Of a stretch of DNA of 64,000 bases, positions 7,998 to 18,905 are shown one piece after another. The first letter of the stretch is position 1. Each line of letters begins with the position of its first letter. The stretch comes from Urechis unicinctus (taxonomy: Eukaryota; Annelida; Polychaeta; Xenopneusta; Urechidae). Both the position numbers and the translations under genes were made by a program. The notes beneath the pieces are model-generated. The model did not search any database and was not told the origin of the DNA. It worked only from the letters and a program-made list of their open reading frames with translations. Location: assembly GCA_034190875.2 (NCBI GenBank), contig CM067356.1, forward strand, positions 52,574,763 through 52,638,762, read 5' to 3'.

Positions 7998-10900
7998 GCC
8001 TGGTTGCGGCTATGCCCGTAGGCCAAGGTGTGTATACCATCCGGAGCTATCCTTGCTTTGTATCAAAGGGGGATAGAGACACGTTATTAACGTGCATCCC
8101 ACATATCTTGTGGCTGTCGCTCAGGAGCATGTTCATCCCATGGCGGAACCGCTTCTGGTCGAACAGCGATTCAAGGTATTGGGCGTGGCGCAGGTGTTTC
8201 TTGACCACTACCTTTTTTACGCCCTTTGCTTTCTTGATTTCCTCTCGGGTCGACATTTGGATGGAGTACATCTTTGGGCGCAGGCCTACATACTCCCTGA
8301 TGGGTATACTGCCGCATTTGTCCTTCATCTTTCCTAGAACCTTCTTGTTCTCGTTGCTATGGAGCGGGTGGGCTGCGTCGTAGTTGCTGGTGTCGAATAG
8401 GGCACTATCCTTTTTCATGTTGGCGTAGATGTCCGGTGTGTGGATCTCTAGGAGGAGGGAGTCGGTGTCGGTGTAGGGTAGGGTGAGGTCGCTGCCGTGC
8501 TGGGGCTTCATGGTGTTGTAGTAGAAGTTGTACATGAGGTGCTTGGACAGGTCGAGTATGCACAATTCCACGTACACTGGGCGGTTGAGGACCAGGTGGG
8601 CCTTGTGGATGTAAATGGCGACCAGGTCGTCGTCAAATATTTTCTGCCGGGCGAAGGAGGGGCTGGCGATGAGCTTTCTTATTTTGTTGCCGTCTTGCGG
8701 AGGTTCTCCATGGTCTTGCCGAAGACGTAGTTGTTCATTAGTTTGTAGAGGTCCTTCTCGAAGTCACTGGATGCAGCCTTTCGGAGATCTGTGTTCTTCC
8801 GGGTGAAGGATAGGGCGCGGTGGATCTTGGTCAGCCTCATCCCCAGGGCCAGATACAGCTTCAGGTTCCTGTAGTGGAGTACGCACTTCTTCTTATACCT
8901 CAGGTTCGGGACCAGCTTCTCGACCCCGTGGCTGCCGTATTCGTCAAGAAGGTTCCGCTGGTAGTCTGAGAGCCATTTGTTCTGGATGAAGAGTCTCTCT
9001 GGGGCAAGGGGGTAGTCGTTGTGGTCGTCGTGAAGCTCAGCTGCATACTCCGGGTCGACCTCAAGGATGTACCCGGTCTCAGCGTCATCGGAGTGGGTGC
9101 GGACTATCCTGGAGAGCGACTCTGGCTTGTCCACCCACTCAATGTTCGAAGTGGGTAGGGCCTGGCTCATTGCCCATCCATCGAGGTTGTTGGCGTCGAG
9201 GTACTGGATAAAGCTCGTGGGCTTGTCCTGGTCGAAGTCTCTAACGTAGGGATTGTTCGCCTTGGCGTGGCGCTGTGAGACCATACTTATTCCTCCCCGC
9301 AGACCCTTATCGATGAAGAGGTGCTTGTCGTAGTCAGTGAGGAGTTCGAGTTTTACCACGGTGCTCTTGAGTAGAGCGTCCCACGAGAGGTCTGGGCTGG
9401 TGTAGTAGTGGGCCGGTTTCAGACCGTACTGCTTTAGGCTGGTCTTCCGGAACGTTTCAAACACGTCTGGAAGGAGGAGGACGTCTGTCTGGAGGTAGTC
9501 GCCCATGTTCTTGCAGCCAAACGTGCTCCGGACCTTTTGCGCGTGGGCGTAGTCTGTGGCTGATATGCCCTGCTCCTAGAGCTTGCTGTAGAAGTCTTGG
9601 ATGGGCGGGAGGGGAGAATCAAACTTATCCCAGCTGTCCATGTACTCGTAGGGAAAGACTCCCTTGCGTAGGAGTAGCCCTCGCTTTGCCTGGTCTGGTT
9701 CATGCTGTGCTGTCACGGAGAAGGCGTCTGGGTTGTTGGCCAGGAGGAACTGTGCGCTGTCTATGATGTGGAGGGCGAGGAATAGGGATATGTAATTCTA
9801 CAGGTTGTTGGGGATGCAGTTGATGTTTCCCTCCACCTTGCTTATGGCCTGCATCAGGAGATGGGAGTCATAGCCCCTCAGGTTGTGGAAGACCACGGGG
9901 ATGGGGTTGTCTTGGGACTCAGCCTAAGATTTAGGTTGCAGGCGTTGTGGGCTGGTCCTCTGTACTTACCGGTTATGTGGCAGTGGTCACAGGCCCGGTT
10001 GGTTTCGAGTGGTTTGCTGCTGACGTGGCATTTGGTTGCGGTCTTGTGGACTCTTTGGTCGTCTCGGGTCATCCGCATTGGGACTGGCTTGGAGAGAACG
10101 GCCTTGATCTTTTTCTCCTCCCTCTGTAGGGCCTTAAGGAACTTCTCTATGGTGTCTCTTCCTCTGTAGACTACGGGGGGGCGTGGTCTCTCCATCGCAC
10201 CGGACAACTATGTAGCCGTAGCCGCAGCCGTGGTGTTCCTGAGTCTTCTGCGTGTTGCTCTTTTCTGGATTGAGGGCCGGTCCTGGAAGCTTCACTGTGA
10301 GGGCCTCGAAGTCAGCTTAGATGACGTAGGGGGCTGAAAGTTGCTTCTGCCAGTTCTTGAAGGAGAGGATGTTCTTTCCCTCTTCGGGCATGTCTACCCG
10401 CACGGCAGTCTGGCCTATGCCTGCACACTCAGGCATGTGGGCCAGGAGCAGCTTATCGGTTGTGTACCCATGGAGGCAGCGCTTGCAGAGGAACTTGCGG
10501 CCCACATACTTTGTCTGGTCGTAGAGGAGGCGGTTCAGGTTCTTGATCCAGGTGTAGTGATACAGGCCGTCCTTCTCGATGAGCATGAGGTTTTATGCAG
10601 TTGCCGGGGAGTTTGCTGATTCGGTAGACCATGACAGCTTTCCCGTCCCAGCCAAATACGTTCAGGCCTCTGTCGAGAGCGGTTTCGATTTTTCCGACGT
10701 GGGTGACTGGGGTTGGGTAGGACACGCCTGTTGCTGTTCTTTGATGTCCGCTGCTGATCCTTGCTGGCTTGGTTGAGGGCTGAGATGAGGGACCATAGGA
10801 TGCAGAAGTCGTCTCAGTTCTTCACGTTTATGATGGCCTTTTTGTTTGCCAGTGCTGGTGGTAGGGGGAGTTAGGGGCCGCCTTTGAGTGGTTGATACTT

Positions 10901-11297
10901 CGCGATTTCGATCCAGATGGTTTCTACCGCCTCGAACATCCACCCAGAACCTAGGTTAACCCACTTCTCCAGCATCTCCTGGATTTGGGGGCCGGTCGGG
11001 TCTATCGCGGAGTCAATGTCTTCTTTGCCTACAACCACCTGCTGCTTGTTTCGTAGGACTGGCTCTGTGTACTCCGTGACACCATCTTTGTCGTTCTTGT
11101 AGAGACTTACTTTGACTGCCATCTATCTTGGTCCTCATTCTTGCGTAGATCTCCTTGAACGTCCTGTCGAATGCGTTTTTCTTTTCGAGTGCTGCAAGGG
11201 CGACCTTCGAGCGTGGGTACGGCGGTGGGGCTGTGCCGTGGATTTCAGCATAGTCAGCTAGGGCCTTTCGGGCGCGTGTGCTGTGAGACGTCATCAT
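7982..11297 (-). pseudogene. Polinton protein-primed DNA polymerase B with endonuclease VII-like insert, copy A
   Basis: About 1100 codons from MMTSHSTRARKALADYAEIH (11297) to a stop at 7982. In order: an N-terminal domain (GSGWMFEAVETIWIEIAKYQPL), the exonuclease I block ADFEAL preceded by a TAA (about 10320), an HNH/endonuclease VII-like zinc cluster (CDHCHITGKYRGPAHNACNL, about 9940-10000), a long open stretch 8679-9506, motif B (NNYVFGKTMEN) and motif C with catalytic aspartates (YTDTDSLL, about 8457-8480). The end reads DGIHTLAYGH in a shifted frame. This domain order is characteristic of Polinton PolB, which replicates the linear element with a protein primer. At least three stops and several frameshifts inactivate it. 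Confidence 0.9.
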
Positions 11298-11469
11298 TAC
11301 CTATACTTTTTAAAGGGGGTGTAAAAATGACAAAAATCAAATCGCGACGAAATCCCCACCTGCGCCTCTTGGTCTGCTAGGTCTCTTAGCTGATAGTTCC
11401 CTTGCGACTAGTGGCTAACTGCCCCTACCCCCTATGACTCGTGGCCCCCTGCCCCTGCCCCCCGCGACT

Positions 11470-11624
11470 CTTTTCTACTCTATGTCCTTTAGTTCCACAA
11501 GGTCATCGTACTTACACTTCATATCACTCAGTTCGTCCTCTCGAACTAGTTAATCGTCTTTCAGATAATCTATATCTAACTTCAACTCTTTTACACAACC
11601 TTCTAGTTCATCAACTGTGTTCAT
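11470..11624 (-). pseudogene. Short coiled-coil ORF at the Polinton left arm, copy B
   Basis: The start at 11624 reads MNTVDELEGCVKELKLDIDY and stops after 24 codons. The same strand continues with a heptad-like acidic/Leu pattern. Copy C has the same protein open for 61 codons, and D has a short piece. It is a small coiled-coil protein of unknown function that always precedes the two-TM gene. Its recurrence in three copies is the reason for calling such a short frame. Confidence 0.5.
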
Positions 11625-11639
11625 TTATATACCTTATGC

Positions 11640-11911
11640 CCTCGGTTTTTTTTCAATAGACCGCTCGCATAGTATGTAAGTTGAGGCCAAGCTGTCTATC
11701 CGCTGGCTGTCTCCACTCATGCATGGAAGATTGTAGCGTAGGGGGTGGGGACTGTCAACACGGCTGTGATTCAATCCGCCGGTTGTCTCCACTCATGCAT
11801 GGTAGAGTGTAGCGGGGGTAGGGAACATGGCTGTGATTCGTATGTGGCGCAGTTGTCATACCAGGGGGCTTTTACACTTTTTCACACACCGTAAAAAGTT
11901 TATGAGGCATA
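11640..11911. repeat. Polinton left-arm spacer with a duplicated ~75-bp unit
   Basis: Two tandem units lie at about 11700-11842. Each contains GTCTCCACTCATGCATGG and ends with GGCTGTGATTC. After them comes GCAGTTGTCATACCAG with TTTCACACAC (11848-11890), which recurs at 40906-40950 in copy D. Polinton termini are long inverted repeats, so this could be terminal-repeat-derived or a transcription terminator. I could not find an inverted partner. Confidence 0.45.
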
Positions 11912-12581
11912 TTATATGTATTGAGGCGGATCAATATCATTCACAGTCCGCTCAATGGTAAAGAAGCACCCAATTTTTGTCTGATACCTTCCAATGCTTC
12001 GTCTTTTCCTCGTTGGATCAGCGCGTTTTTTTAATCCATTGAAACAGTCTGGCGCGCTTTTACAGATCTAGCCTTAATTTCGCCCTTCAGGGTATATTTT
12101 GTGACCTCCGCTAAACCGAGTTTAAACTCATGATCCGAGATATTACCATCTTCAACTGCTGTCGATACAATTTCAGCAATGGTATTCTATTTGCTCTGCG
12201 CTAGAATGCGGATCTGATCATGTTTTTTTTCGCCTTGATGGCCAGTCGCCGAATGACGAACTTTCCAGCAATTCCAAGTAGCCCACAAACGGCTCCAGTA
12301 ACACCCAACACTGTGGCAATAGAAATGGCAACAACTATATACATTATACCTACACCACTTGCGCCAAGACACATACCAACAGCAACTAAAGCAGTGTCTA
12401 CTGCGTCCACTGAGTTTACTGCACGCCTATATTTTTTGTACATAGCACAATATTTTTCAATTTCTTTCTCAAGGTATTGCTTCTTGAGACTAATTTCATT
12501 TAACCAATAGGAGTGCCCTGGATTCTCATCAGGCAGCTCTGCATATAACTGTGCCTTAGGGATGGTTGGTTGTTGTTTCAT
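11912..12581 (-). pseudogene. Polinton two-TM protein with helical C-terminus, copy B
   Basis: It starts at 12581 (MKQQPTIPKAQLYAELPDEN) and is open for 126 codons. The block YWLNEISLKKQYLEKEIEKY is followed by two hydrophobic helices (VDTALVAVGMCLGASGVG, then a Thr/Gly-rich one) and a basic region (RRLAIKAKKN). Beyond the first stop other frames give ILAQSK, NTIAEIVSTAVEDGNISDHEF, RGKDEALEG and a C-terminal GCFFTIERTVNDIDPPQYI ending at 11912. I recognise this as a recurrent Polinton membrane protein of unknown role. Stops near 12200 and 12050 and frameshifts break it. Copies C and D keep the same C-terminal motif. Confidence 0.65.
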
Positions 12582-12605
12582 ACTTAAGTTGTATATATGT
12601 CAAGT

Positions 12606-13029
12606 TCAATTAGGAATGATACTACTGACATTGATGCCTGAGATTTGGTCACCTGCAGCCAACTCGAGAGGAGTGGTAAACACTCGGACGCCCACATATT
12701 CGTTCCTTTGTTTGGTTACATAATAGCTGCTTTGTTGGGTACGATTAGCAATAATAGTTACACCTAGAAGTGCAGGAAATCCACTCAGACTAGTTGATAG
12801 CCCCATAGGATATCCATCACAGGTCAACACCATTGGCACGATTACTAAATGACCATTCATGCAATCCATTAACCAACGGACCGCTTTCTTCTGCCCAAAA
12901 AGTATTTAAGGGTTTCGGCTTCGGTGAGGGCTGGTTGTGAAGCGCATCAACATAATTGTTTTTAACATATTCAGAGAGGTCGGCGCCCTGATCCGTTTTC
13001 TGTTGAGTTCCATAACTTATTGACATCAT
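12606..13029 (-). pseudogene. Polinton EWSF-type surface protein, copy B
   Basis: It begins at 13029 (MMSISYGTQQKTDQG) with an acidic/polar N-terminus, then FWAEESGPLVNGLHEWSFSNRANG. A frameshift near 12830 leads to MVLTCDGYPMGLSTSL, VTIIANRTQQSSYYVT, VRVFTTPLELAAGDQI and a Ser/Ile-rich end. The second half is a beta-rich domain of the kind found in fibre or collar proteins. The role as a virion surface component is inferred. Its start overlaps the end of the fibre-like gene (13026) by four bases. Confidence 0.55.
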
Positions 13030-13790
13030 GTAAATTGAAGAACAACACTAACAGGAAGTTCGTGATTGTTCAATAGACGTCCCTTATTATCCCTTAACTG
13101 AACCTTTAACTCGTTAACAATTCCGCCAGAAACACGTTTTGACAGAGGATTAGCAAAATTTGTGGCTATAATATAACCAAAAGAGCCTCCCACAAAGCCC
13201 ACAACTTCAAGAAGCGTAGTGGGCGCACCATCAAGCATGTTGTGCGTGATACTGACTTGATGTTGATGGATATACAGTGGGTTAAAGATGCTAAAGTTGA
13301 TGGGCCGGTCATCTTTGTGACCTGAAGAAAGCAATTCTCCACCCAGACAGTTCTCAAGCCCCAACATTTCTAACACACCATTGTCACATCGTTAAGTCGC
13401 ATCGGGAATTGGGAGGGTAATAGTCCCATCTAAAGCGTCAACCTCCAAACTAAGACCTATAGCTGCAAACACTTCCTGCATAAGTTTGAAGCTCCAGATG
13501 CCAGAGCTTATATGGACACCTCCTCCTTTTCCTGCAGTCATTGTCCGCTATGTAATGGCCATTTTTGATTCAATGTTGTATCAGCCCACAGTATACCTGA
13601 TTGACTTGAGGCCTGCACTGCTGTAAATAGCATTTTGCAGGGACACAGCCTCGCCGCTTTGATACATAGCCTTTAGATTCAATAGAAATGGAACATACAA
13701 ACCGGGCCCGCTGTACCCAACCAATATAGCATCTGAGCAGCTGACACATCACCTCATCCAGGTACAAGCAGACGACAGTACAGAGGCGCC
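13026..13790 (-). pseudogene. Polinton surface/minor virion protein, copy B
   Basis: The C-terminal 116 codons are open (13026-13376): INFSIFNPLYIHQHQVS, NMLDGAPTTLLEVVGFVGGS, then LKVQLRDNKGRLLNNHELPV and VVLQFT. Upstream pieces at 13400-13790 keep WHLELQTYAG-like and AMYQSGEAVSLQNA-like blocks in broken frames. This supplies the C-terminus missing from copy A. Its 5' end is joined at about 13790 to the scaffold-like gene, removing about 1.7 kb that A and D keep. Confidence 0.6.
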
Positions 13791-14492
13791 ATTTTAGCTT
13801 CCCGCTGTTTTATATTCCCATCTAGTTCACTTAGCAGCACTTGACCAATTCACCTCTCTGGGTCTTAATAGCCTTATCAACCCCTATAAGTTCTCTGAGT
13901 GGTAGTTTGTCGTCTGTTTGTGTACCCATTTCTTCTATAGCGTTATGAACGCCCTCTATGTATGAAGCTTGTTTCATCTACACCCCCTTGTTCTGTCACG
14001 GCTTCGGGGCTGCTCATTTCTAACTTATCTGCGGCTTTAGCAGCAGATTGGTCTATACCATGGAGGGCTTTTACTGCTGTTTGTGACACCGCTTGTCGGG
14101 ACCACTCAGTGAACCCGGAAACATCACGGATGACCTTAGCCCCTCTATATTTAGCTATTGTATTAAGTGAAAGCGGTTTTTTTTTTACTATAATTTATAA
14201 TACTTAAGTCATGGTAGTCCTTCAAACATAACTCTCCTCCAACAAGGTCAAACTTTGTATAATCCCAGCCGAGGGTTAGTGTGAGACCTTTTTCAGCAAA
14301 TGCATCATAATAATTATTGACAGCGCCTATAACGAGACGGCCTCCCTGTGGTATAGACTTATTCATCTCAACGTCCCCTCCTTGAGTTGGAAGAGGGGCC
14401 TCTGGGAGAGGGAATACTGGGAGTACCTCAATCTCTCTTCCAGTGTCTTCCACTACATCATCTTCAAACGTTGGGTTTTCAAACTCTTCCAT
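13790..14492 (-). pseudogene. Polinton scaffold-like protein, copy B
   Basis: The start at 14492 (MEEFENPTFEDDVVEDTGRE) is open for 109 codons through SIPQGGRLVIGAVNNYY and YTKFDLVGGELCLKDYH. A poly-T expansion near 14180 then shifts the frame. Further pieces to 13790 match the copy A C-terminal coiled-coil part. This N-terminus is the cleanest in the window and was used to set the starts of the A and D copies. Confidence 0.6.
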
Positions 14493-14526
14493 GTTATTAT
14501 GTTAGGTATACTCGCTATTATTAAAC

Positions 14527-15543
14527 ATGACGAGTACTTACGGACGCAAACTAAATCCATACCTGGTACTTGAGCCTCTTGGGGTAAAAGGGTGTGCAAC
14601 AGTCTGTAGTTATTACAAACAATCCAAGCACTATTGACCATAACCAACAACTGCTGGTCTGCTTCCCCAGCAGACGACGTCATTGTTTCAGGGACAGCAC
14701 GGCTTGCCTTTACAATCAGGCTTACCTTTACTGATGTTAATCGCAGCGTTGTGCAAATCCTGGGTCGCCCTGTGGTTAAGAAATTGACAATCAAGATTTC
14801 TGGCAATGAGGTCATGTCTATTGATGACAGCGATGTGAACCACTGTTACCACGACTCGTGGCGGACTGCACAGGACAGAGAGGGCCTCCACTATCAGTGC
14901 ATTGACACATCAGATGACAGAAACACAACTAAGAAAAGAGTGGGGGCAGGAGACAAGGATAAGACCGAAGAAGAGGACAAGGCCGTAACCGATGTTTATA
15001 GTAACAGGTTTTACCTTCAGCTTGATTCTAAACTCCTCAAGAGCCACACGTCATTCTACCAGAGTGCGCTTAGTGACAGACTGGAATATGACTACAACCG
15101 CTTGATTCACAAATCGGGCGACTTCAGCTACAAATTGATGGCATCTCCATAGAGAATGACATGGTTAACCCAGTAGAGTTGGCCCGAATGATACGCACCC
15201 AGTACGAAGGTCGACGTGCGATTCTGTAGGAGCGTGTGCTTTGTCACAAGAAGCTTGTATACAATAAAAAAGATACACTGTGGAACATCAACTTGAACGT
15301 GTCGACTCGCAGCATGAAAGGCATTCTACTGCTCTTTGAAGACCCAGCCAATACCTCATTCGCCAGGCACACAGAGTCGTTCTACAGCCCAAAGATTACA
15401 AAAGTTGAATGCGTCTGAGGGTATCACCATACAGATCACAAAAAAAAGCGGAGGTGGCCTGTGCATTGAACGTTTATATGTATATTGTTATGGATGCACA
15501 GCTTAACATTAAAGATGGCAGGTTCGTCAGCGCAGTCTACTAA
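14527..15543 (+). pseudogene. Polinton major capsid protein, copy B
   Basis: The start is MTSTYGRKLN at 14527, with an extra base near 14588. It is open at 14634-15152 (LTIKISGNEVMSIDDSDV, DKAVTDVYSNRFY, SFYQSALSDRLEYD). Several in-frame stops and small deletions follow, then YDRVLCHKKLVYNKKDTLWN-like sequence, and the ancestral C-terminus LNVYMYIVMDAQLNIKDGRF with stop at 15541-15543. It lacks the SKFALWLDLR region. Double jelly-roll capsid assignment as for copy A. Confidence 0.8.
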
Positions 15544-16057
15544 GTTTATATTTCCAGATGGTTCCTGTTCGGCTATTGTTTGTGGGCAGACCGGATGCGG
15601 AAAAACCGTATTCATCCTCGGCCTACTTGAAAAGCCCTTCTTCAGTGCCTTCAAGCATATTGTAATCCTCTGCTCTGCCATACGTTTCAACGAGGCTTAT
15701 CATTCACGGTCATGGGTGTGGGATGATCCAGCGGTGTACGTGGTTGCAACAGACGGGACGGTTTCCAAGGAAGTTGCCAGGGGGTGGCTAACAAAGCAAG
15801 CTATATGGCAAATCTACCTGCCTATGCCAAAACACATCCCCAGACAAAATTTTTATGTGTCTGGCCCTAATGAGGTCCACCAAGCCGATCTATTATTTCT
15901 TCCTCATAACGTTATGAAACGCCGGACTTATAAGTATGCCCTCATAGTGGTTGACGTTGCCTCACTCTACAACGTGGCTGAGCCATTGTCTACAAAAGAA
16001 GCTAAAGAGGCAGCAGGTGCACTGGAAAGAATATACAAGTGGGGACCGCTGCATTAG
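15515..16057 (+). pseudogene. ATPase-integrase chimeric ORF, copy B
   Basis: One open frame joins the packaging ATPase N-terminus to the integrase. It starts MAGSSAQSTKFIFPDG, has an intact Walker A (GQTGCGKT) and ILGLLEKPFFSAF, and reads RSWVWDDPAVYVV. At about 15741-15750 it passes into integrase sequence (TVSKEVARGWLTKQAIWQIY, HQADLLFLP with the first catalytic Asp) and ends at 16057 where a Trp codon of copy A is TAG. The junction lies in TTGCAACAGA, which copy A has at the matching integrase site, so a microhomology deletion is likely. The protein would have a nucleotide-binding P-loop but no Walker B, and only one of the three integrase acids. Confidence 0.8.
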
Positions 16058-16540
16058 CCTAATCTACTTCAGGTCGACCCTGGACGGGAGTTTATGGGAG
16101 CAGTGAATCAGCTGCTAGGGGAACATGGTGTCTCAGTCAGGCATGGCCATGTGACTCTCCATCGAGACCAGGCTATAGTGGAACACTTTAACCGCACACT
16201 TGCTGAGCGACTCTATGGACACCAGTATGCCATGGAGTTAAGGGTTATTGGGAAACGATTGACTGAGTGGGTTTCTCGACTGCAGGCTGTAGTCTCTGCG
16301 ATAAATAACGAGGTGACCCGCTTGACAGGAAAAAAACCTAAAGATGCTATAAAATCAAAACGAGTTGCACAAAAGCCCTTTTCCGTCGTACCAGGACGGT
16401 CACAGAGCAAAAGCTTCCCTCTGGTGTTGGCATTCGCTAGCTCTATCAGCCAGGTGTGGTAGAGCAAGATCACCGTCGTTGTGCAACTGACCCTGTGTGG
16501 TCACTCAATGTCTACCGGATTGGACGCTCTGTCACTACAA
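16058..16540 (+). pseudogene. Polinton integrase C-terminal part, copy B
   Basis: Continuation of the integrase after the stop at 16055-16057. VDPGREFMGAVNQLLGEHG keeps the second catalytic Asp and the following Glu that copy A lost. AIVEHFNRTLAERL keeps the catalytic Glu, followed by WVSRLQAVVSAINNEVTRL. A deletion and frameshifts occur near 16395-16460. The C-terminal DPVWSLNVYRIG block is visible in a shifted frame before sequence identity with copy A ends at about 16540. Confidence 0.8.
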
Positions 16541-16608
16541 TTGTGGGACGGCACCTCCGCGGACAGGTATAAGAGTCATGAATTTGGGTTCCCGCTTATC
16601 TTCCTCTC

Positions 16609-17830
16609 CAAGATGGCAGGCCAGCACGCAACAGGAGCAGCGACAGCAGCAAAAGCAACTACGAACTTTGCTAAGCTGTGAATTCTGTCTACAACTCTTG
16701 AAAATGGAGAAATATTTGGTCAACACCACCCCACCATTGGGACTTCTGCCCCAACCACTGCCTATGGTAGAACCGTACACCATACCTGTGGCTTTAGCGC
16801 CCTTCTGAGAGGTGTTCAACTCGGAGACAAGACCGAAGGAACCTGTCAGGAGACGCCTCGGTGACAATTTCGTGCCGATACCAAAACCACCGCAGCTGAC
16901 CCCTCATATTCCGGAGGCTTTCCAATTTGCCTCATAGGGACAGGCGAGGCTCCCGGGGGACCTAAGGCAACCACCGCGCCCGCTATCCGGTCACAATGGG
17001 GACAACGAAACCACCTTCCTGACTACGTCATCGACTGTCTCCGATCGTAGGGCTTCCGCTCTGTGCAGCAGACTTGAAGGCTACGACCAACCAAACTACC
17101 TAGACTAAGCCTGCCACTGGCTGACGAAATGATCCTTCGAGACATAATCAGCACAGATAGAGTGGCCTCAAAACCAGTTGACCCCACACCAGCGCTACTT
17201 CATGACCTCATTAACCAACCCATGATGACCAGACGCAAGCAACACCACCCTCACACGACGCGCGCCATTTCTTGGCATGTGGAGGTATGCTGGCTCCGAA
17301 TTCGTTTCATTACATATGTGATTTTGTTCCTAGGGTGCTGTGCCAGCGGGATACGGTTGTCCTGCCGGGTTCCGAAGGGAGGGTGTTCTATGAAGCCGGC
17401 CCCAATAGCCAAAACTGGAATCATTACTCCCCGTATTCTGTACAAACTCATTAAGGATGAGGAATTAAAAGGGTCGGGGATTGCCAATCCTCTGGGCTAC
17501 ACGGTCAAAATTGCACTATTGGTAGAGAGGTATGCTTGGACCTCCGTGCTTCAGTACAACAAGCAATACCTGGAGCTTCAGTCTCAGATCAAATTTGACT
17601 GGGGAGCAGATTGGACTCATCTTAACCAGATCATTTTTTTGGGAGAAAACCTTTACCGAACCTTTTCCAAAGCGTCTTCCCCTTGTGTCAAGCATTCTCA
17701 CCGATCCCGCATCTAAGGTGGTGTGCCTCAATTACAACCGGGCGAAATGCAAATTTGGTGCAGGGTGCCGTTTCTCACGTCTGTTCTGACTACTTCAAGA
17801 AGCACCCCACAATTTCTCTCACCTCTGCGT
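16609..17830 (+). pseudogene. DIRS gag-like ORF with CCCH-type zinc finger
   Basis: The start is probably the ATG at 16609 (MAGQHATGAATAAKA), stopped after 22 codons. Later open segments include LIKDEELKGSGIANPLGY, VLQYNKQYLELQSQIKFDWG and VVCLNYNRAKCKFGAGCRF. A frameshift then leads to a YFKKHPTISL-like tail. The CxxYNxxxCxFGAGCRFxH pattern matches the zinc-binding end of the DIRS gag-like protein. At least three frame breaks. Confidence 0.65.
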
Positions 17831-17929
17831 AGGCCAGCGGAGCAGTAACAGGGACACACCACATCATTCTCCCAAACACCCACCCACCCACACTCTCCCC
17901 AACCCCCCTACTAACTCCATCTCCGACAG

Positions 17930-18035
17930 CTACGCTATCTGGGCTTGTGAACTCGAGTCCGATCCTATCCGGAAATTCCTTTTAACAGGCATCAAAGATG
18001 GCTTCCACATTGTCGACACAAACCATCACTTAGTA
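17930..18035 (+). pseudogene. Start of DIRS reverse transcriptase
   Basis: A short coding remnant reads CELESDPIRKFLLTGIKDGF and then HIVD, which matches the beginning of DIRS RT domains (H/PDRxFxxYLLxGIxxGF). The similarity stops at about 18035, where repetitive DNA begins. The catalytic core, including the YxDD box, is absent. Confidence 0.55.
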
Positions 18036-18539
18036 GATGTAGAAACTCATAATTACTCATCACACTATTAACCAAATCTAGTCAAAATGACCTGCTAACC
18101 TGGTCACCCAGCTATTGAAGATAGTCAAACCCTATAACGTTTACTCCCATGGTCAAATCGACTGAGCAACATGGTCACAAAGACTAGCAAGGCTGGTCAG
18201 GTGGTATTTGACTAGTTACCTAGTAAATCTTACCACACTGAGAGCGTCGATGGGAGACCGCGAGCTTGACCTTTGTGGCGGTTCTTTAACCAGTTGCTGC
18301 GGGAAATTTGAACGCTTCAGTTGATATCTTTTGACAATCGCCTTCATACTATTAGGTGAGTATATTATATATTTATCTGTATTTATGTATGTATTGTCGT
18401 GTACCATTGCTGGTGCCATTACTAATGAGTGCTTAGGTTAAACCATAAGTCTGCTATGAGTTTTAGAATGTCGCAATGCAGCAAGACACCAGCACAAACA
18501 GCCTGCATCCTCTGCTGCTGTATGAGTGATAATTGCCTG

Positions 18540-18790
18540 ATGCCTAAATCCATGTTTTCATTGAGGGAGCAGCTGTTGGAGAAGCTGTGGATGTAACAGA
18601 GGCCATGGCCATGCTGATGGCTGCCATTTATGTGTTTAATGTGCTTTACCACATATCAGCCAAAAAACATTCCGTTATGTACAGAAGGTTATGCTGGTCG
18701 TTGATGATGAGGCTAAGAACCCGTTTGATGCGAAGCTTTTTTGCGTCACGGCTAGTATCAACAAGGCCATGCATTCATGTGTTTATATAA
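18540..18790 (+). pseudogene. Protein remnant of unknown family (EAMAMLMAAIYVFNVLYH)
   Basis: The frame carries VDVTEAMAMLMAAIYVFN, then a one-base shift gives TEGYAGR- and QKVMLVVDDEAKNPFDAKLF-like reading. The pattern of a Leu/Ala-rich helix ending in xFYVFNxxYP resembles a domain I have seen in large uncharacterised animal proteins, some of them transposon-linked. I cannot name it. It sits inside the repetitive block interrupting the DIRS element and may be internal cargo of that repeat. Confidence 0.3.
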
Positions 18791-18905
18791 AATACATTGT
18801 TTTGCGTATTATGTTGTCTGACTTGTTTATACACTGGTTTGCAGTGTGACTTGTTTGGTCAAATATATTTGTATTCATTCATAGTGTATGAGGCATATTC
18901 AACTC

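Larger units (their letters stand above)
1..11340 (+). mobile_element. Polinton/Maverick copy A, left end outside the window
   Basis: Composite of twelve Polinton genes in conserved order: surface protein(-), single-TM protein(+), GITIAS membrane protein(-), scaffold-like protein(-), major capsid(+), ATPase fragment(+), proteins X, Y and SGSN(+), integrase(+), zinc-ribbon protein(+), PolB(-). The retrovirus-type integrase, protein-primed PolB and capsid proteins on one unit define the Polinton family. Strand is given as that of the capsid gene. The element is decayed: nearly every gene has a stop, frameshift or deletion. The left end lies outside the window, and no terminal inverted repeat could be assigned on the right, where copy B follows directly. 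Confidence 0.9.
11470..16540 (+). mobile_element. Polinton copy B, internally deleted
   Basis: It follows copy A head-to-tail with no recognisable host sequence between. It contains the coiled-coil ORF, two-TM protein, EWSF surface protein, fibre-like protein, scaffold-like protein, capsid gene and an ATPase-integrase fusion. Missing relative to A are the single-TM and GITIAS genes (junction near 13790) and the stretch from mid-ATPase to the integrase N-terminus (junction near 15745). The integrase stops matching near 16540, where DIRS-type sequence begins. No PolB of its own follows, so its right part was lost or displaced. Confidence 0.8.

Noticed and set aside
8497..8730. Plus-strand frames within 8-10.6 kb
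   Set aside because: Antisense shadows of the PolB gene, whose motifs are clear on the minus strand.
11395..11480. CRISPR-like or satellite array from the C-rich direct repeats (CCCCTGCCCC)
   Set aside because: Irregular C-rich runs without spacer structure, in a eukaryotic context.
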